Below the pieces are notes generated by a model that made no database searches, was not told where the DNA came from, and saw nothing but the letters and a program-made list of their open reading frames with translations. Shown here one piece after another: positions 25,978 to 38,416 of a DNA stretch of 64,000 bases (within the stretch, counting starts at the first letter, position 1; every line of letters starts with the position of its first letter). The DNA is from Okapia johnstoni. Taxonomy: Eukaryota > Chordata > Mammalia > Artiodactyla > Giraffidae. The stretch covers positions 118,430,213 through 118,494,212 of the forward strand of contig CM044310.1 in the NCBI GenBank assembly GCA_024291935.2. The letters run 5' to 3'. The translations under genes and the position numbers were made by a program.

Positions 25978-26120
25978 AGGTGTGGTTGTTCATTCCGACT
26001 CTTTGCGAGCCCTGTGTCTCCCAGTTTTCTCAAATCCATGTCCGTTGAGTCCAGGGATGCTATCGAACCATCTCATCCTCTGCCGCCCTTTTCTATAGCG
26101 TTCAGGGGAGAGGGGCTGTA
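25978..26120 (-). mobile_element. BovB fragment
   Basis: Reverse fragment ('attccgactctttgcgag', 'ccatctcatcctctgcc'). Counterpart at 58195-58320 in unit C. Confidence 0.65.
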
Positions 26121-27009
26121 AATCAGGGGCCCCAAAGGGCGACAGTGGAGAGGCAGTTCACACAGCGCCCGCAAAGGGGATACAAGAGTTGGGGCCTTGA
26201 CTAACAGAGCAGTATCTCCTGCTAGGAGAGAGAGGGGACTCCTAGTGATTCGAGGAGCTGAGAAAGGAAGCTGAGAGGAAGTATAGCCACTTGGGGGTGT
26301 CAGAGAGTTGGGAGGAAGGGAGGGCAGAGATGGAGGAAGAAAGGCAGAAATACGGAGATTGAGGATCACCAGGGAGGTTGGAGAGAAAGCAACTTGACGA
26401 GAACAGATGGCAAAGAGAGGCGGGATGGGAGTCAGGGAAGAAGTAGAGAGGAGGACAGGCACAGCAGGAGAGCAGAGGGGGAGAGGAAGGGAGACAGAGA
26501 AAGAAGTAGGGAAACAGATAAACCAAATGAAGTGGAAACAACCAGTGTGCAGGTGGGGGAGGGGACTAGATCCAGAAGAGTGCTGAATCGATTGGATAAG
26601 GATTTTTAAGTCGTGATACATTGATTTTTGGCTTTAAAATCTAATGCTTCTTTAAATTATACAGATAAGAATAAGAATCGCAAAACTTCTGTCTGTGAGG
26701 CATGTGTATTTTGTAATTATTTGTATTAAAAGAGCATGCATGTGTAGAGCCTGTTGAGGTGGGGGCTGCGGGCAGTGACTTGATTCTCTCAGATGTGGGT
26801 CACCCCCTTCCGTATTGCTGGTGCGGAGTAGAGGTTATGCGAGAGAAGAAGTGGGGCAAGAACTGACAGACTTACTACATGATGCCCTTTCAAGGAACTT
26901 TAAACATGTTCTTTGTGATGATTTTACTTTGGGCTTTCTGCTTTCTTTACATTTAATTATTTTTGTAGCTTGGGATAAAGATCTGTTCGTTCAGTAGCAA
27001 CTTTCTTGT
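26121..27009 (+). other. Intron 1 of gene B with purine-rich stretch
   Basis: About 26230-26560 is strongly A/G-rich on the + strand (repeated GAGAGG/GGAAG), which creates a spurious 182-codon frame on the minus strand. Colinear with 59030-59825 in unit C. Confidence 0.55.
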
Positions 27010-27475
27010 AAACAATTATGGAGATTTGTCTCACTTGGGACAGCTTGGATGAATGTTGAGAATATTATGTTAAGTGAATTCAGACAGACAGGGGAAAATT
27101 GATATCATATGTCCTTCCATTATATGGAATGTAAAAAAAATGAAACTCACTAGTACCAGAGGGTAGGATGGTGGTCATCTGGGGCTGGAAGGTCGGGAAG
27201 ATGGGGAGATGTTGGTCAAAAGGTACAGAATTTGAGTTGTGAAATAAGTGTGTCCTGGGGAGGTATGTGCAGCATGCTGACCATAGTTAATCCTGTTCTG
27301 TTACTGCATACTGGGAATTTGTCAGGAGAGTACGTTGGCAGTGTTTTCATCACACACAGAACATGGCAATTTGGAGGTGATGGATGTGTTCATTTGTGGT
27401 TTATGATAAATATTTCAAAGTGTACACATGTGTCACATGGTCACAGGGTGTATGGTGTGTGTACACATAACCCTT
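27010..27475 (+). mobile_element. Old L1 3' UTR (L1M type), unit B copy
   Basis: Paralogue of 697-1165. It begins directly after the point where about 1.25 kb present in unit C (59826-61079) is missing from B. Confidence 0.75.
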
Positions 27476-27968
27476 TCCTTAGTTGGTTCTCCCCCATCAG
27501 ACACGCTCCTCAGGTTCTCGTGTGGGGCCTCGCCCCAGGAATGTGCACAGGCTGCAGATGATTCTGATCTGGATCCTGCATTGAGTACCAGGTCTCTTAG
27601 CCTCCACTTCTGAGACTGAGATCGGGCCCTGGGGGAGGGGAGGGCGCTCTACTCTGAGTGGTGCTGGACCAGGGCCTGCTCTGTGACCTGAAGGGCATCA
27701 TGGGGTGAGCGGAGGTGCCCCCTGCTGCTGTGTACATGAGGCCTCACCAGGAGGGGAGTGAGATCCGAGGGAAAGTGTGGCAAAGTCCCATGTTGGACTC
27801 TGTGCAGGAGTTGACTGTCCTGAGTCCCTCGTGACACAGTGGCCACAGGGGACTGTCTGTTCCCCATGGTGAGGGCTTCCCTGTGTGTGTAGTTGGGGCA
27901 CAGGAAGGGGCTGTGTTGACTCGAGGCATTAAATAGCATGTTTTCCCTCTTCTCGATACCCCATGAAG

Positions 27969-28041
27969 ACTCGTGTTACTTGAGGAAGCCCAGAAGAGGA
28001 GGAAGAGGAAAGAAGAGGAGTCAGGCATGGCTCTTTCCCAG
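27969..28041 (+). CDS. KRAB zinc-finger gene B, exon 2 (start-codon exon)
   Basis: Coding part 28027-28041 (ATG...CAG, MALSQ), donor GTAAGG at 28042, phase 0. The 5' UTR part is purine-rich as in A and C. The AG at 27967-27968 is the likely acceptor: the upstream AG that A has at this place reads 'gatacc' here, so this lower AG is the one common to the copies. It is spliced between exon 1 (to 25116) and the KRAB exon at 31565. Confidence 0.82.
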
Positions 28042-28606
28042 GTAAGGTCATATTCTCAGTGGATTCTCAGTCTGTCCCTCCTGAAATGCCCTTCTCTGGA
28101 CTCGCTGATCGTGTCTGACTCTGGAGTATCCTGTCTGGCTCCTGTACACGCACACTCACCCGGGGCCTTCCCTCAGGGCCTGTCGTCTCCACTTAGATCC
28201 CGTCTCCCCGTGACCTGGCCCTTGTGAGGAGGCTCCCCTGGGCACCGTCCTGGGCAGGGCTTCTCCCCCACGGGTTGGAGATGGGGTCTCAGTGCTTTGG
28301 GGCAGCAGGGATTGCTAAGGGCCCATCTGGATGCCCTGTCTACTCTCGGTCAACCAGGGTAAGGAAGCTGCACACTAGACATGAGATATTAACATGCACA
28401 GTACCTGCTAAAATCTGGAAAAGAGGCCAATAAGGGGAAATCAGATATGAATTTTTATAGAACATTTAAAATTGAATGAGGACCTCCTTGAAAATCTGAA
28501 GTGTTTGGAAATGGAATGGGAAGTTCAGAAACAGACCTCAGATCTAGAGAGTGTTTCATTACAGCGTCTACTTTAAACTATGAAATATAGTTTGCTAATT
28601 ATTTCT

Positions 28607-28726
28607 TCTTCTTTTTTGGCCACACAATGCAGCTTGCAGGGTCTTAGTTCCCTGAGGAGGCATTAAACCCAAAACCCTGTGGTGAAAGTGTGGGATCTTA
28701 ACCAGTGGACTGACAGGGAATTCCGC
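28607..28726 (-). mobile_element. CHR-type SINE, short form
   Basis: Paralogue of 2288-2403. The preceding 28042-28606 is intron with no further feature. Confidence 0.7.
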
Positions 28727-28837
28727 CAGCTTTCCTAATCTTCATGCAATATTTGGTCATGGAGTAAAAAGATAAACATTGGATTTTGTTAATAACTACA
28801 TCCCTTACATTAAAGATAAAATCATATTCCTATTTTT

Positions 28838-29105
28838 TTTAATATATTTTTCAGCTGTACTGATCTTCATTGCTGCAGTGGCTTTTGTCTAGTTCTGGTG
28901 TGTGGTGGCCACTCTTTAGTTGCAGAGTATGAGTTTCTCATTACGGTGGCTTCTCTTATCTTGCAACCCAGACTGTAGAGCACGCCGGCTTCAGTAATTT
29001 CACCTGCTGGGGTCTACAGCTCTTCCTCAGAAATTGAGGCTCATGAGCTTAGTTGCCCCTCAGCATGTGGGATCTTACTGGACCAGGTGCCACAGGGGAA
29101 GCCCT
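28838..29105 (-). mobile_element. CHR-type SINE, long form
   Basis: Paralogue of 2512-2826, with an internal deletion before 'gccacaggggaagccc'. Confidence 0.75.
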
Positions 29106-29189
29106 CGTATCATTTTTTAAATCTGTATATTATTTTCTGCTTGTATTAATTTTTTTTTTTTTTTTTGAGCTAGTGTAAGATAATGTTGA

Positions 29190-29490
29190 GGGCTTCCCTG
29201 GTGGTACAGTGACTAAGAATGTGCCTGCCCGTGTACGGTGCATGGGTCCCATCCCAGGTCCAGGAAGATGCCTCAGAGCAACTAAGCCCATGCACCACAA
29301 CTACTGAACGTGAGCTCTGGAGCCCGGGAGACATAACTACTGAAACCCACACGCTCTAGTCCCTGTGCTCCGAAACAGGAGAAGCCACTGCAATGAGAAG
29401 CCTTCACTGCAGCTGCAAATACAGAAAGCCTGCTCACAGCAACAAAGGCCCAGCAAAACTAAAATAAATAACTTTTAAAAAAGACATAGA
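29190..29490 (+). mobile_element. CHR-type SINE, long form
   Basis: Paralogue of 2938-3256; 'gggcttccctggtggtaca' head and A-rich tail. Confidence 0.8.
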
Positions 29491-29599
29491 ATGCAGACAA
29501 ATTACTGAAATACAATTCATTCATTTTTAATGTCCCAAAGATGGGGAAATACACATGAATAAAAGAAAATGGGAGTATCATCCCAGAATGTGTCAAAAG

Positions 29600-29735
29600 G
29601 CATCTCCTTGGAGTAGGAAATGGCCACCCACTCCAGTATTCTTGCCTGAAAATCCCATGAACAGAGGAGCATGGCGGGCTACCATGAGGTCACAAAGAGT
29701 CTGACGTGACTGAGTAACTAAACAACAAAAACCTC
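29600..29735 (+). mobile_element. Bov-tA SINE fragment
   Basis: Paralogue of 3331-3465. Confidence 0.75.
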
Positions 29736-29789
29736 CACACACAGCAGAGTGAGCTCTGAAAAACAAATCTAACCTCTGATTTACCTCCT

Positions 29790-30245
29790 GCAGATTCTTC
29801 AGTGACTTCCAGTAGCTTTTGGAATAAAGTCCTAAATCCATAGATCTTACATACATTAGCCTCTACCTGGCATCACCCCATCTACATTCCCTGTGTCCCA
29901 GTCACACTGGCTGACTTTCTGTTCAGTAAAGATCTTCCTGCCTCAGAGCCGGCACTCAGGCTGTTCTCTCTGCTTGCAACACTCTTCCATTTCCCACCTT
30001 GCCAATCCTAAGTGTTTCCTCCTCATGGAGACCTTGTCTGATTTCTAAGTGTAGGTTAAGACTTTCTGATTAATCTTGTATTAGCACCGGGCCTGTGTCA
30101 GAGCACATATTTTGATAGTAACGTTAAAATTGTGGATGAAATTGGCTGGCTGGCTGCTAGATTGTAAGCTCCATCACGTTCACTGCTATATTCCCAGTTT
30201 GTGGCCCAGAGTTGACGCTCAGTAAATTTTGATTGAAAGAAAAAA
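29790..30245 (+). mobile_element. L2 LINE 3' end
   Basis: Paralogue of 3520-3975. 30246-30509 after it is intron without features. Confidence 0.6.
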
Positions 30246-30509
30246 GTAAAGACAACTCTTCCTTGTTTCAGCCAGTTGTGTGTTTACGTGTGCATGGGTG
30301 AGTGCATGGATCTGTAATTCCATGGTAGTATTACAGAACATCATCTCATAAATACGTTTTATGCATTGTAGCAGTTGAAATTGTATCTTAAGTGTTTTCC
30401 ATGGCCTTAAGTTTTTTCTACCTCAGCACATGAGTGATGGAAATAGTGGTAAGATTATTGACATTGTGTGGGTTGGTGGGAAGAGGGGTGACCCTATACA
30501 GTGACCATT

Positions 30510-30852
30510 TATCCTATAGTCATGTCTGCTTCTTTGTGACCCAGTAGACCATAGCCCTTCAGGCTCCTCTGTCCCTGGAATTCTCCAGGCAAGAATACAG
30601 GAGTAGATTGCCATGCCCTCCTCCAGGGGGATCTTCCCCATGCAGATATCAGCCCCATGTCACCTTCGTTGCAGGCATATTTTTACTGCCAAGTCTCCGG
30701 GGAAGCCCAGATACCCACATATTATACTGTGTATTATACTCTTCCCTAGCATTCAGAAGGAGGCAGATAGTAGATTGACTTGTGAATATTTTTCTGTCCA
30801 TCTATCATGTCTGTCTTTCCTTGGCTGACAGAAGCTCTGGGATTCTCACCTC
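30510..30852 (+). repeat. Direct repeat, left copy, containing a reverse Bov-tA
   Basis: A reverse Bov-tA (30515-30716) plus about 135 bp of flank, repeated at 32008-32345. Both SINE copies share diagnostic bases ('gacccagtrgaccatagccc'). Unit A has only one copy of the flank (near 5394-5530), so the left copy is a duplication of the right one. Confidence 0.8.
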
Positions 30853-31783
<931 letters not shown>

Positions 31784-32007
31784 TGAGTTCACAGCCTTGT
31801 TGATTCAGACTTCAAAAAACTTTGTGATTGGCATCAGGAGTTTAACCTCGTCCTTTCTTCAGGTGATCTGCGCACTGTGTGATACACAAGTTTCTCCACA
31901 GCTTGAGTATTTATAAAGCTGATTTCGATCTTTGAAATATCCAATTCCCTGTTTTCTACCCCTGTGTTCTTGGTTCAGTAGTTCTTGGAAAGGAACTAGA
32001 TACATGG

Positions 32008-32345
32008 ATGCCTGTGTGCTCAGTTGGTACAGTCATGCCTGACTCTTTGTGACCCAGTGGACCATAGCCCTCCAGGCTCCTCTGTACATGGGATTCTCCC
32101 TGCAAGAGTACTGGAGTGGGTTCCCATGCCCTCTTCCAGGGGAATGTTCCCCACATGGGGATGCATGGCAGGTGGATACTTTACCTTTGAGCCCCGGGGA
32201 AGCCCAGGTATCTGCGTATTGTACTGTATATTATACTGTTTCCTGTGCATTCAGTAGGATGAAGATAGTAAATTAATTTGTGATTATTTTTCTGTCCGTC
32301 TGTAATGTCCATCACTTCTTGGCTGACAGAAGAGGTGGGATTCTA
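32008..32345 (+). repeat. Direct repeat, right copy, containing a reverse Bov-tA
   Basis: A reverse Bov-tA (32008-32207) followed by the intron flank that pairs with 5394-5530 of unit A. See 30510-30852. Confidence 0.8.
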
Positions 32346-33264
32346 CACCCGGCAATGCAGGAGGCACAGGGTCTAGGTCCTCTCTAAAGCAGGCCTCTGA
32401 GCTTGCTTCTAACCTGCCTGGACACTGCCCTGACTGTGAGTGCCCTGACTGCCTGCTGTGAGTGCAAGGCTTGCAGCACCAGAGGTAAGATAGGGGACAA
32501 ATCTTGAGATCGTTGAGCCCTTGGAGGGGCCCTGGCCTACTCATCCCCAGGCTTGGCAACATTATAGGTTTTTTAAGACAAACAAATATCATTAACATAA
32601 AACCAGTGATGCTCTTTGCTCCCAGGTTCCTGATGATATCAGTTACCGTCCTGGGATTATAAATGGGAACCCCAAACTGCAATCTTTGAAGTCTCACCCA
32701 TGACTGTAACAGGCTGCCTGGGACCTTTTCCCCACTGGGTCTCCAGATGGGCTGTACCCTAGGACTTCCCAGGGCTGTTTGAGTCTGGATATTGGTCAGA
32801 ACCCAATTTGGTGATGTATCTTCTGCTGTTTCTACTTCTCTTTGCTTTTATTGTTAGCATATTGAAAGTTAGCTAGATAATTCTATAATAAGAATTTGTG
32901 TTATTTATTTCTACAGAATGAGTGGCTTATTTTGTTAACAAATCTTTGAACCTGAGACGAAAGTGACAACTTTTGCAAAACTTTAATTGGCCCTGTGAGC
33001 AGTATTTGTGAGACAAAATGCCACTCTGTAAGAAGAAAGAGGTTAAGGCTGATGAAGTTTTTATTCCCTAATGCGAAGATTCGCATTAGTTAGCTAATAC
33101 ATGGGACATCTTCACTGGATGGTGTGAGAATTGGAACCTTAAAGAGGGCTGTACCCTTAGAAGTTACTGAATGTTTGTGATTCTCGCCCGTTGAGAAAGG
33201 ATAAGCATCTGCTTTGCTGGATGAGAGGCTGGATCCTTCTCTCTCCTACCATGAGGTCCATTAA
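32346..33264 (+). other. Intron block shared with unit A
   Basis: Colinear with 6553-7065 and 7381-7860 in A, lacking the BovB of A. No gene seen. Confidence 0.55.
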
Positions 33265-33450
33265 ATGAAAGTGAAAGTCGCTCAGTCATGTTGGACTCCT
33301 GGCAACTCCATGGACTATAGAGTCCATGGAATTCTCCAGGCCAGAATACTGGAGTGGGTAGCCTTTCCCTTCTCCAGGGATCTTCCCAACCCAGGGATCG
33401 AACCTAGACTTCCAAATTGCAGGAGGATTCTTTACCAGCTGAGCCTGTGT
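33265..33450 (-). mobile_element. Bov-tA SINE
   Basis: Reverse-oriented ('gtgaaagtcgctcagtcatg' to 'ttctttaccagctgagcc'). Confidence 0.8.
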
Positions 33451-33565
33451 CATCCCCTTCTCCTCCTGCCTTCAGTCTTTCCCAGCATCAGGGTCTTTTC
33501 CAATGAGTCGGTTGTTTGCATCAGGTGGCCAAAGTATTGGAATGTCAGCGTCGGCATAAGTTGTA
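33451..33565 (-). mobile_element. BovB fragment
   Basis: Short reverse piece ('cttctcctcctgccttcag', 'tcaggtggccaaagtattgg'). Confidence 0.75.
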
Positions 33566-33800
33566 CAGGCTACTCTGTAGTTGCACGCGTGGGCCCCTCA
33601 TGCCAGTGCTTTCTCTTTTTGTGGTATGTGGGCTCTGTGTGTGGGCTCAGTAGTTGTGAATCCCAAACTCGAGAGTACAGGACCTTCAGTTGGGGTGCAC
33701 AGGCTTAGTTGCTGCGAGGCATGTGGGAACTTCTGGATCAGGTGTGTGCCCTGCATCAGCAGGCAGATTCTTCACCTCTGAGCCACAGGAAGGCCCCAAA
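33566..33800 (-). mobile_element. CHR-type SINE, long form, truncated
   Basis: Counterpart of 11428-11745. About 3 kb of unit A intron between the two flanks is missing from B. Confidence 0.65.
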
Positions 33801-34077
33801 GCTTGTTCCTTTACATGTATCTTGGAGCCAATGAACTGAGTAGATTAAGGTTACTGTATAGAATGGCAACTGCAATATTGAATGGCCGTTATTTAAGCAG
33901 AGAATGTTTCATTTACTAATTCTTTGTTATTTAAAGATGGCGGTTGTTATGTTTTACAAAGTATAACTGACATGAAACGCTTCTTGTTATAAAATGCCTG
34001 TATGTCTATCTACTGATAGATTTATAGGAGGTATTTAGAAAAGTGTTCTTTCTTTTTTTTTTTTTTTTTAATTATTT

Positions 34078-34200
34078 TAGGGAATTACCTGACAGGCCAG
34101 GGGATAGGATTCAGCACTTTCACTGCAGTGATTTTGGGTTTAATCCATGGTCAAGGAACTAAGATCTCATAAGCCCCATGATGTGGGGGGGCAGGGGGAC
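34078..34200 (+). mobile_element. CHR-type SINE, short form
   Basis: Forward ('gggaattacctgacaggcc' to 'cataagccccatgatgtgg'). Not visible at the matching place in unit A. Confidence 0.6.
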
Positions 34201-34334
34201 TGTTTTAACAAATTCTTTGTTTTCACCATGCAGTATTTGTTGAACAGTTGTCAACTGCCATTTATGTTTTACAGTATTCATTAGAATACTTCTTTGGGAT
34301 TATTTACCATTACACTGTATTTCCTCTTTGATCC

Positions 34335-34425
34335 TTGCTTACTCAGTCACTCATTCCTGTCTGACTCTTTGTGATTTCATGGACTCTACCCCTCCAGTCT
34401 CCCTGTCCATGGATTTTTACTATTT
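34335..34425 (-). mobile_element. Bov-tA SINE, truncated
   Basis: Counterpart of 12150-12363. 34426-34794 is intron, colinear with 12440-12756. Confidence 0.6.
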
Positions 34426-34794
34426 TTTCTCCTCAATTATGAGACAGAAGTGTATTTACTACCAAGTAGAATGAGCTTTGAGATCATGGTGGGAAATACC
34501 TTTTTCTTTGAGGCCTGACATGAGTTTGCATAAAATGAATGTTTTCCTGCTTGTGTCTTTGAAACTTGGCTACCCTAAAATTAATTTGAATTCTGTGTAA
34601 TCGCTGTTTTGTTTTGTTTTTTTAAGAATTCTATTCCTTTAGTGTTCCTTATATTTTTAAGTTCATCATTGGGAAGATTCATAATTCTGTTCAGGATGGG
34701 TATGACTTTTGGTATAATATCATGTGTTCAACATGAAAGAATTTATTTATTAATTGCAATTAATAGGATACCTATGGTTCTTTATATCTTGTAG

Positions 34795-36806
34795 GTTTGT
34801 CTTGTATACATATGACCAAGAAATTACCAGCAAAAGGAAACAGTGGAAAAGGAGAAATTTTGCAAAGAGTGATGTTTGGAAGAGCTGAAACCTATGAAAC
34901 CAAAGATTTTTTCCTCAGGAAGATAAAGGAAACTGTGCGTGGTTTTGAGAGTCTGTGGACAGATGCTGAAAGAAATGACAAAGAACTGTCTATATCCCAT
35001 AACAGAAATCTCACTGGTGGAAGAGATCATCAGAGTAGAAATGATGGAGGAGATAAGCCTGTTGAAAGGCACGGATCAAGCTTTCAAGATCAGTTGCAGA
35101 TACTTGAATCTGAAGGGACAGTTTCTGAATGTTGTCAGGTTGTGACGAACATCAACAGTAGCGCCTTAGGTTTGCCACCTCGGAGAACTCGTAGTGTCCG
35201 CAGAGGCAATTCTCATAAACATGAGAGTGCCGTCACGCATCCCTCAGAACTGGCACCAGACCAGGAAGCACACAAGAAAAAATCCTACAAATGTAATGAG
35301 TGTGATATAACGTTTCTTCAGGACTCAGAACTCACTAGACATCAAAGAATACATACAGGAAGAAAACCATATAAAGGTGACGTGTGTGGCAAGGCCCTTG
35401 ATGATAATGTGAGCCTTGCAGTTCATCAGAGAAATCATACTGGAGAGAAGCCATATACATGTGATGTGTGTGGGAAGGCCTTTACTCGCAGAGAAAGCTG
35501 TGCACTTCACCAGATCCTTCATACTGGAGAGAAACCATATAAATGTGATGTGTGTGGAAAGGCCTTTACTTACAAAAAAAGCCATGCACTTCATCAGACA
35601 CTTCATACTGGAGAGAAACCATATAAATGTGATGTATGTGGCCGTGGCTATACTCGAAAGTCAAAACTTGAAATTCATCAGAGAATTCATACTGGAGAGA
35701 GTTCTTATAAATGTGATGTATGTGGCCGTGGCTTTACTGGAAAGAGACATCTTGGAACTCATCGGAGAATTCATATTGAAGAGAAACCTTACAAATGTAA
35801 TAGCTGTGACAAACGTTTTTTTACACTGTCATCCTTAAATATACATCAGGCAGTTCATACAGGAGAGAAAGCATGTAAATGTAATTTATGTGGCAAAATA
35901 TTCAGTTCCAGGGGTAACTTTGCAGTTCATCAGAGAACTCATACTGGAGAGAAACCATATAAATGTGATATGTGTGGAAAGGCCTTTACTCGCAAAGAAA
36001 GCCTTGCACTTCATCAGATCCTTCATACTGGAGAGAAACCATATAAATGTAAAATATGTGGCCGTGGCTATACTCGAAGCACACATCTTGCAATTCATCA
36101 GAGGGTTCATACTGGAGAGAAACCATATAAATGTGACGTATGTGGCAAGGCCTTTATTGTAAATGGAAGCCTTACATCTCATCGTAAAGTTCATACCAGA
36201 GAGAAACCATATAAGTGTGATGTATGTGGCAAGGCCTTTAGTGTAAATGGAAGCCTTAAATCTCATCGGAATATTCATACTGGAGAGAAACCATATAAAT
36301 GTGATGTATGTGGTAAGGCCTTTAGTGTAAAGGGAAGCCTTACCTCTCATCGGAAAGTTCATACCGGAGAGAAACCATATAAATGTGATGTATGTGGTAA
36401 GGCCTTCAGTGTAAATGGAAGACTTAAATCTCATCGGAATATTCATACTGGAGAGAAACCATATAAATGCGATGTATGTGGCAAGGCCTTTAGTGTAAAT
36501 GGAAGCCTTACATATCATCGGAAAATTCATTCTGGAGAGAAACCGTATAAATGTGATGTATGTGGCAAGGCCTTTAGTGTAAATGGAAGCCTTATATCTC
36601 ATCAGAAAATTCATTCTGGAGAGAAACCATATAAATGTGATGTATGTGGCAAGGCCTTTAGTTTCAGTGCAAGCCTTGCAGTTCATCGGAGAATTCATAC
36701 TGGAGAGAAACCATATAAGTGTGTTGTGTGTGGAAAGGCCTTCAGACAAACTGCATCCTTTGCAGTTCATCGAAGAATTCATTCTGGAGAGAAACTGAGA
36801 GGGTAA
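34795..36806 (+). CDS. KRAB C2H2 zinc-finger protein B, linker and finger exon
   Basis: Acceptor ATCTTGTAG at 34794 continues the phase-1 KRAB exon; the spliced protein is 717 residues, a probable nuclear DNA-binding repressor. The linker closely matches gene A (for example SFQDQLQILESEGTVSE against SFQDQLEILESEGTVSE). Fingers begin at 35286, every 84 bp: 18 units, 17 with full C2H2. The second (35370) has TGT changed to GGT, losing its first cysteine. Fingers 11-16 are six consecutive AFSVN/AFIVN units. The last finger ends at 36797, and its linker reads EKL-RG-stop because an LTR begins at 36796. The exon has no frame damage, so the gene may be functional, with a C-terminus and 3' UTR taken from the LTR. 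Confidence 0.95.
36126..36629 (+). repeat. Six-finger run of one module (Z type) in gene B
   Basis: Six successive 84-bp units with AFSVN(K)GSL or close variants. The first four alternate SHRKVH and SHRNIH, suggesting duplication as 168-bp pairs. Confidence 0.85.
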
Positions 36807-37371
36807 CATGCAGGAAGGACGGGGTATCCAAACAGAGGAAATAGGCTGCCAGTGTCTCTTAAAATTCTGTGTCACTGTGATGACACCTGGTTCCACCTGA
36901 ACTTAACTTTGCTCTAACTTCGAGCTAAACCTCGAGCATTTTTCTTACGGAAATGTTTTTCTTAAGCTATGTTAATGAAACTATGTATTTGCTTTGGAAC
37001 TGGCCTTTCTTCAAAATTATTCCTCCTGAGACAATCATCAAATTTAATTATCATCAAACCATGGGCTGATGATAGCTCAACAAAACAGTATTCGTATCAA
37101 TTGTTTTATGGCTGGGGGATGATACACCTCTTGCCATCCTATCTCAAAAATACAGATTGTGGGAGAGGGGCCTGCTGAAACTCCCTCAGTCTTGAGGTGT
37201 CTCTCTTATCTGATGAGTAACTTTCTAACTGACATAAAACAGCCTGCTAAAACTAGCCATGAGGCACTCTCCATCCCCCTTCTGATGTCTGTGTCGGAAG
37301 CTTTCTCTGTCTCTTTTTCACTTTAATAAAGCTCTTGCTACACAAAAGCTCTTGATTGATCAAGCCTGGTC

Positions 37372-37372
<1 letters not shown>

Positions 37373-37410
<38 letters not shown>
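37373..37410 (-). repeat. (CTG)12 microsatellite
   Basis: Twelve perfect CTG units plus CT; the AGC-type tail of the reverse Bov-A2. Confidence 0.95.
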
Positions 37411-37650
37411 AAGTCACTTTAGTTGTGTCCGACTCTGTGCGACCCCATAGACGGCAGCCCACCAGGCTCCCCCGTCCCTGGGATTCTCCAGGCAAGAACA
37501 CTGGAGTGGGTTGCCATTTCCTTGTCCAATGCGTGAAAGTGAAGTCGCTCAGTCGTGTCTGACTCTTAGCGACCCCATGGACTGGAGCCTACCAGGCTCC
37601 TCCATCCATGGGATTTTCCAGGCAAGAGTACTGGAGTGGGGTGCCATTGC
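37373..37650 (-). mobile_element. Bov-A2 SINE (dimer) nested in the LTR
   Basis: Two BovB-tail-like monomers in reverse orientation ('gtccgactctgtgcgacccc' and 'gtctgactcttagcgacccc'), with a target duplication close to CCTGGTYCC on both sides (37365-37372, 37651-37659). Confidence 0.9.
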
Positions 37651-37710
37651 CCTGGTTCCAGCTAAATCTTCAGAGATCACGAATCCCACACTATTCATGA
37701 TAAGTTATCG

Positions 37711-38063
37711 AAACCTTACAAATGTAAGAATTGTGACAAAGGTTTTAGCACACAGTCAGCCTTAACTCACCATCAGGCAGTTCATCCAGGAGAGAAAACG
37801 TAGGAATGTGATGTATGGCTGGTGTTTGAAATGACCATCATAGGAAGCATCAGATAATTCATAGTGGAGAAAAACGTTACAAATGGAATAACTGAGAAAC
37901 AGTGCAAATGTAATGAGTGTGGCGAAGCCTTTAGTTAGAGTTCAGGCCTTATAATTCATCAGAGTAGTCATACTGTATATAAAGCATACAAATGAATGTG
38001 GCAAAGCTTCTATTTCATGTTCAGCCTTAACTGACCATTAGGCAGTTCATACGGGAGAGAAAC
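37711..38063 (+). pseudogene. Decayed zinc-finger array of unit B, part 1
   Basis: Continues the array beyond the LTR: one good finger ([13 protein letters not shown], then [10 protein letters not shown]), then stop and broken fingers. Colinear with 15331-15689 of unit A. Confidence 0.8.
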
Positions 38064-38394
38064 TGAAGAGGAAAAGTTAAAATTTTACCTCCTCTTGCCT
38101 CTAACTCAGCTTGCTTCTTGTACAGTCTAGATCACGTAGGTCTCAGAAAGTGGGGAATCACAATACTAGTGACTGGAGCTTATCCCATTCACCCTTGTCC
38201 TGCTGTTTGCAATCGCCCTAGCCCCTGCAAACCTGCTTAATCATGCCTGTCTGTGTATAAAAACTGTGTAACCCCTTTGTTCGGGGCTCAGAGCTTGGAG
38301 TGTTAACTCCTCTGGGCCCACCAGCGTAATAAACCTGAGTTCTCCAACTCTCCAAGTGTGGTGCTCGGTTTCTCGAGTACTGGTTTCTGCAGCA
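38064..38394 (+). mobile_element. Provirus 5' LTR
   Basis: 331 bp, TG...CA. TATA-like 'gtataaaaac' near 38257 and AATAAA near 38329 mark the U3/R and R/U5 parts. Confidence 0.9.
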
Positions 38395-38398
38395 TTTC

Positions 38399-38416
38399 TG
38401 GAGGCCCCAGCTAGAT
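38399..38416 (+). other. Provirus primer-binding site, tRNA-Gln type
   Basis: Starts 4 bp after the LTR with TGGAGG; by recall 15 of 18 bases match the complement of the tRNA-Gln 3' end. Pro-type sites match less well. Confidence 0.6.

Larger units (their letters stand above)
36796..37710 (+). mobile_element. LTR in the finger array of gene B
   Basis: Begins TGAGAGGGTAAC and carries AATAAA (37324-37330 region) after the block 'ccttctgatgtctgtgtc'. Same family as 20506-22175. It is flanked by AAAC at 36792-36795 and 37711-37714, with finger coding on both sides (GEK before, KPYKC after). The paralogous site in A (15331-15334) is empty. The 3' CA end has decayed. A Bov-A2 lies inside. Confidence 0.85.

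Noticed and set aside
26073..26621. 182-codon minus-strand open frame in intron 1 of gene B
   Set aside because: Ser/Pro/Leu-rich, and it follows from the purine-rich + strand. The counterpart in unit C is not conserved as a frame.
35886..36896. 336-codon open frame on the minus strand through the finger array of gene B
   Set aside because: It is the antisense shadow of regularly spaced 84-bp finger repeats, with no domain and the same residues repeating every 28. Similar shadows lie opposite gene A.
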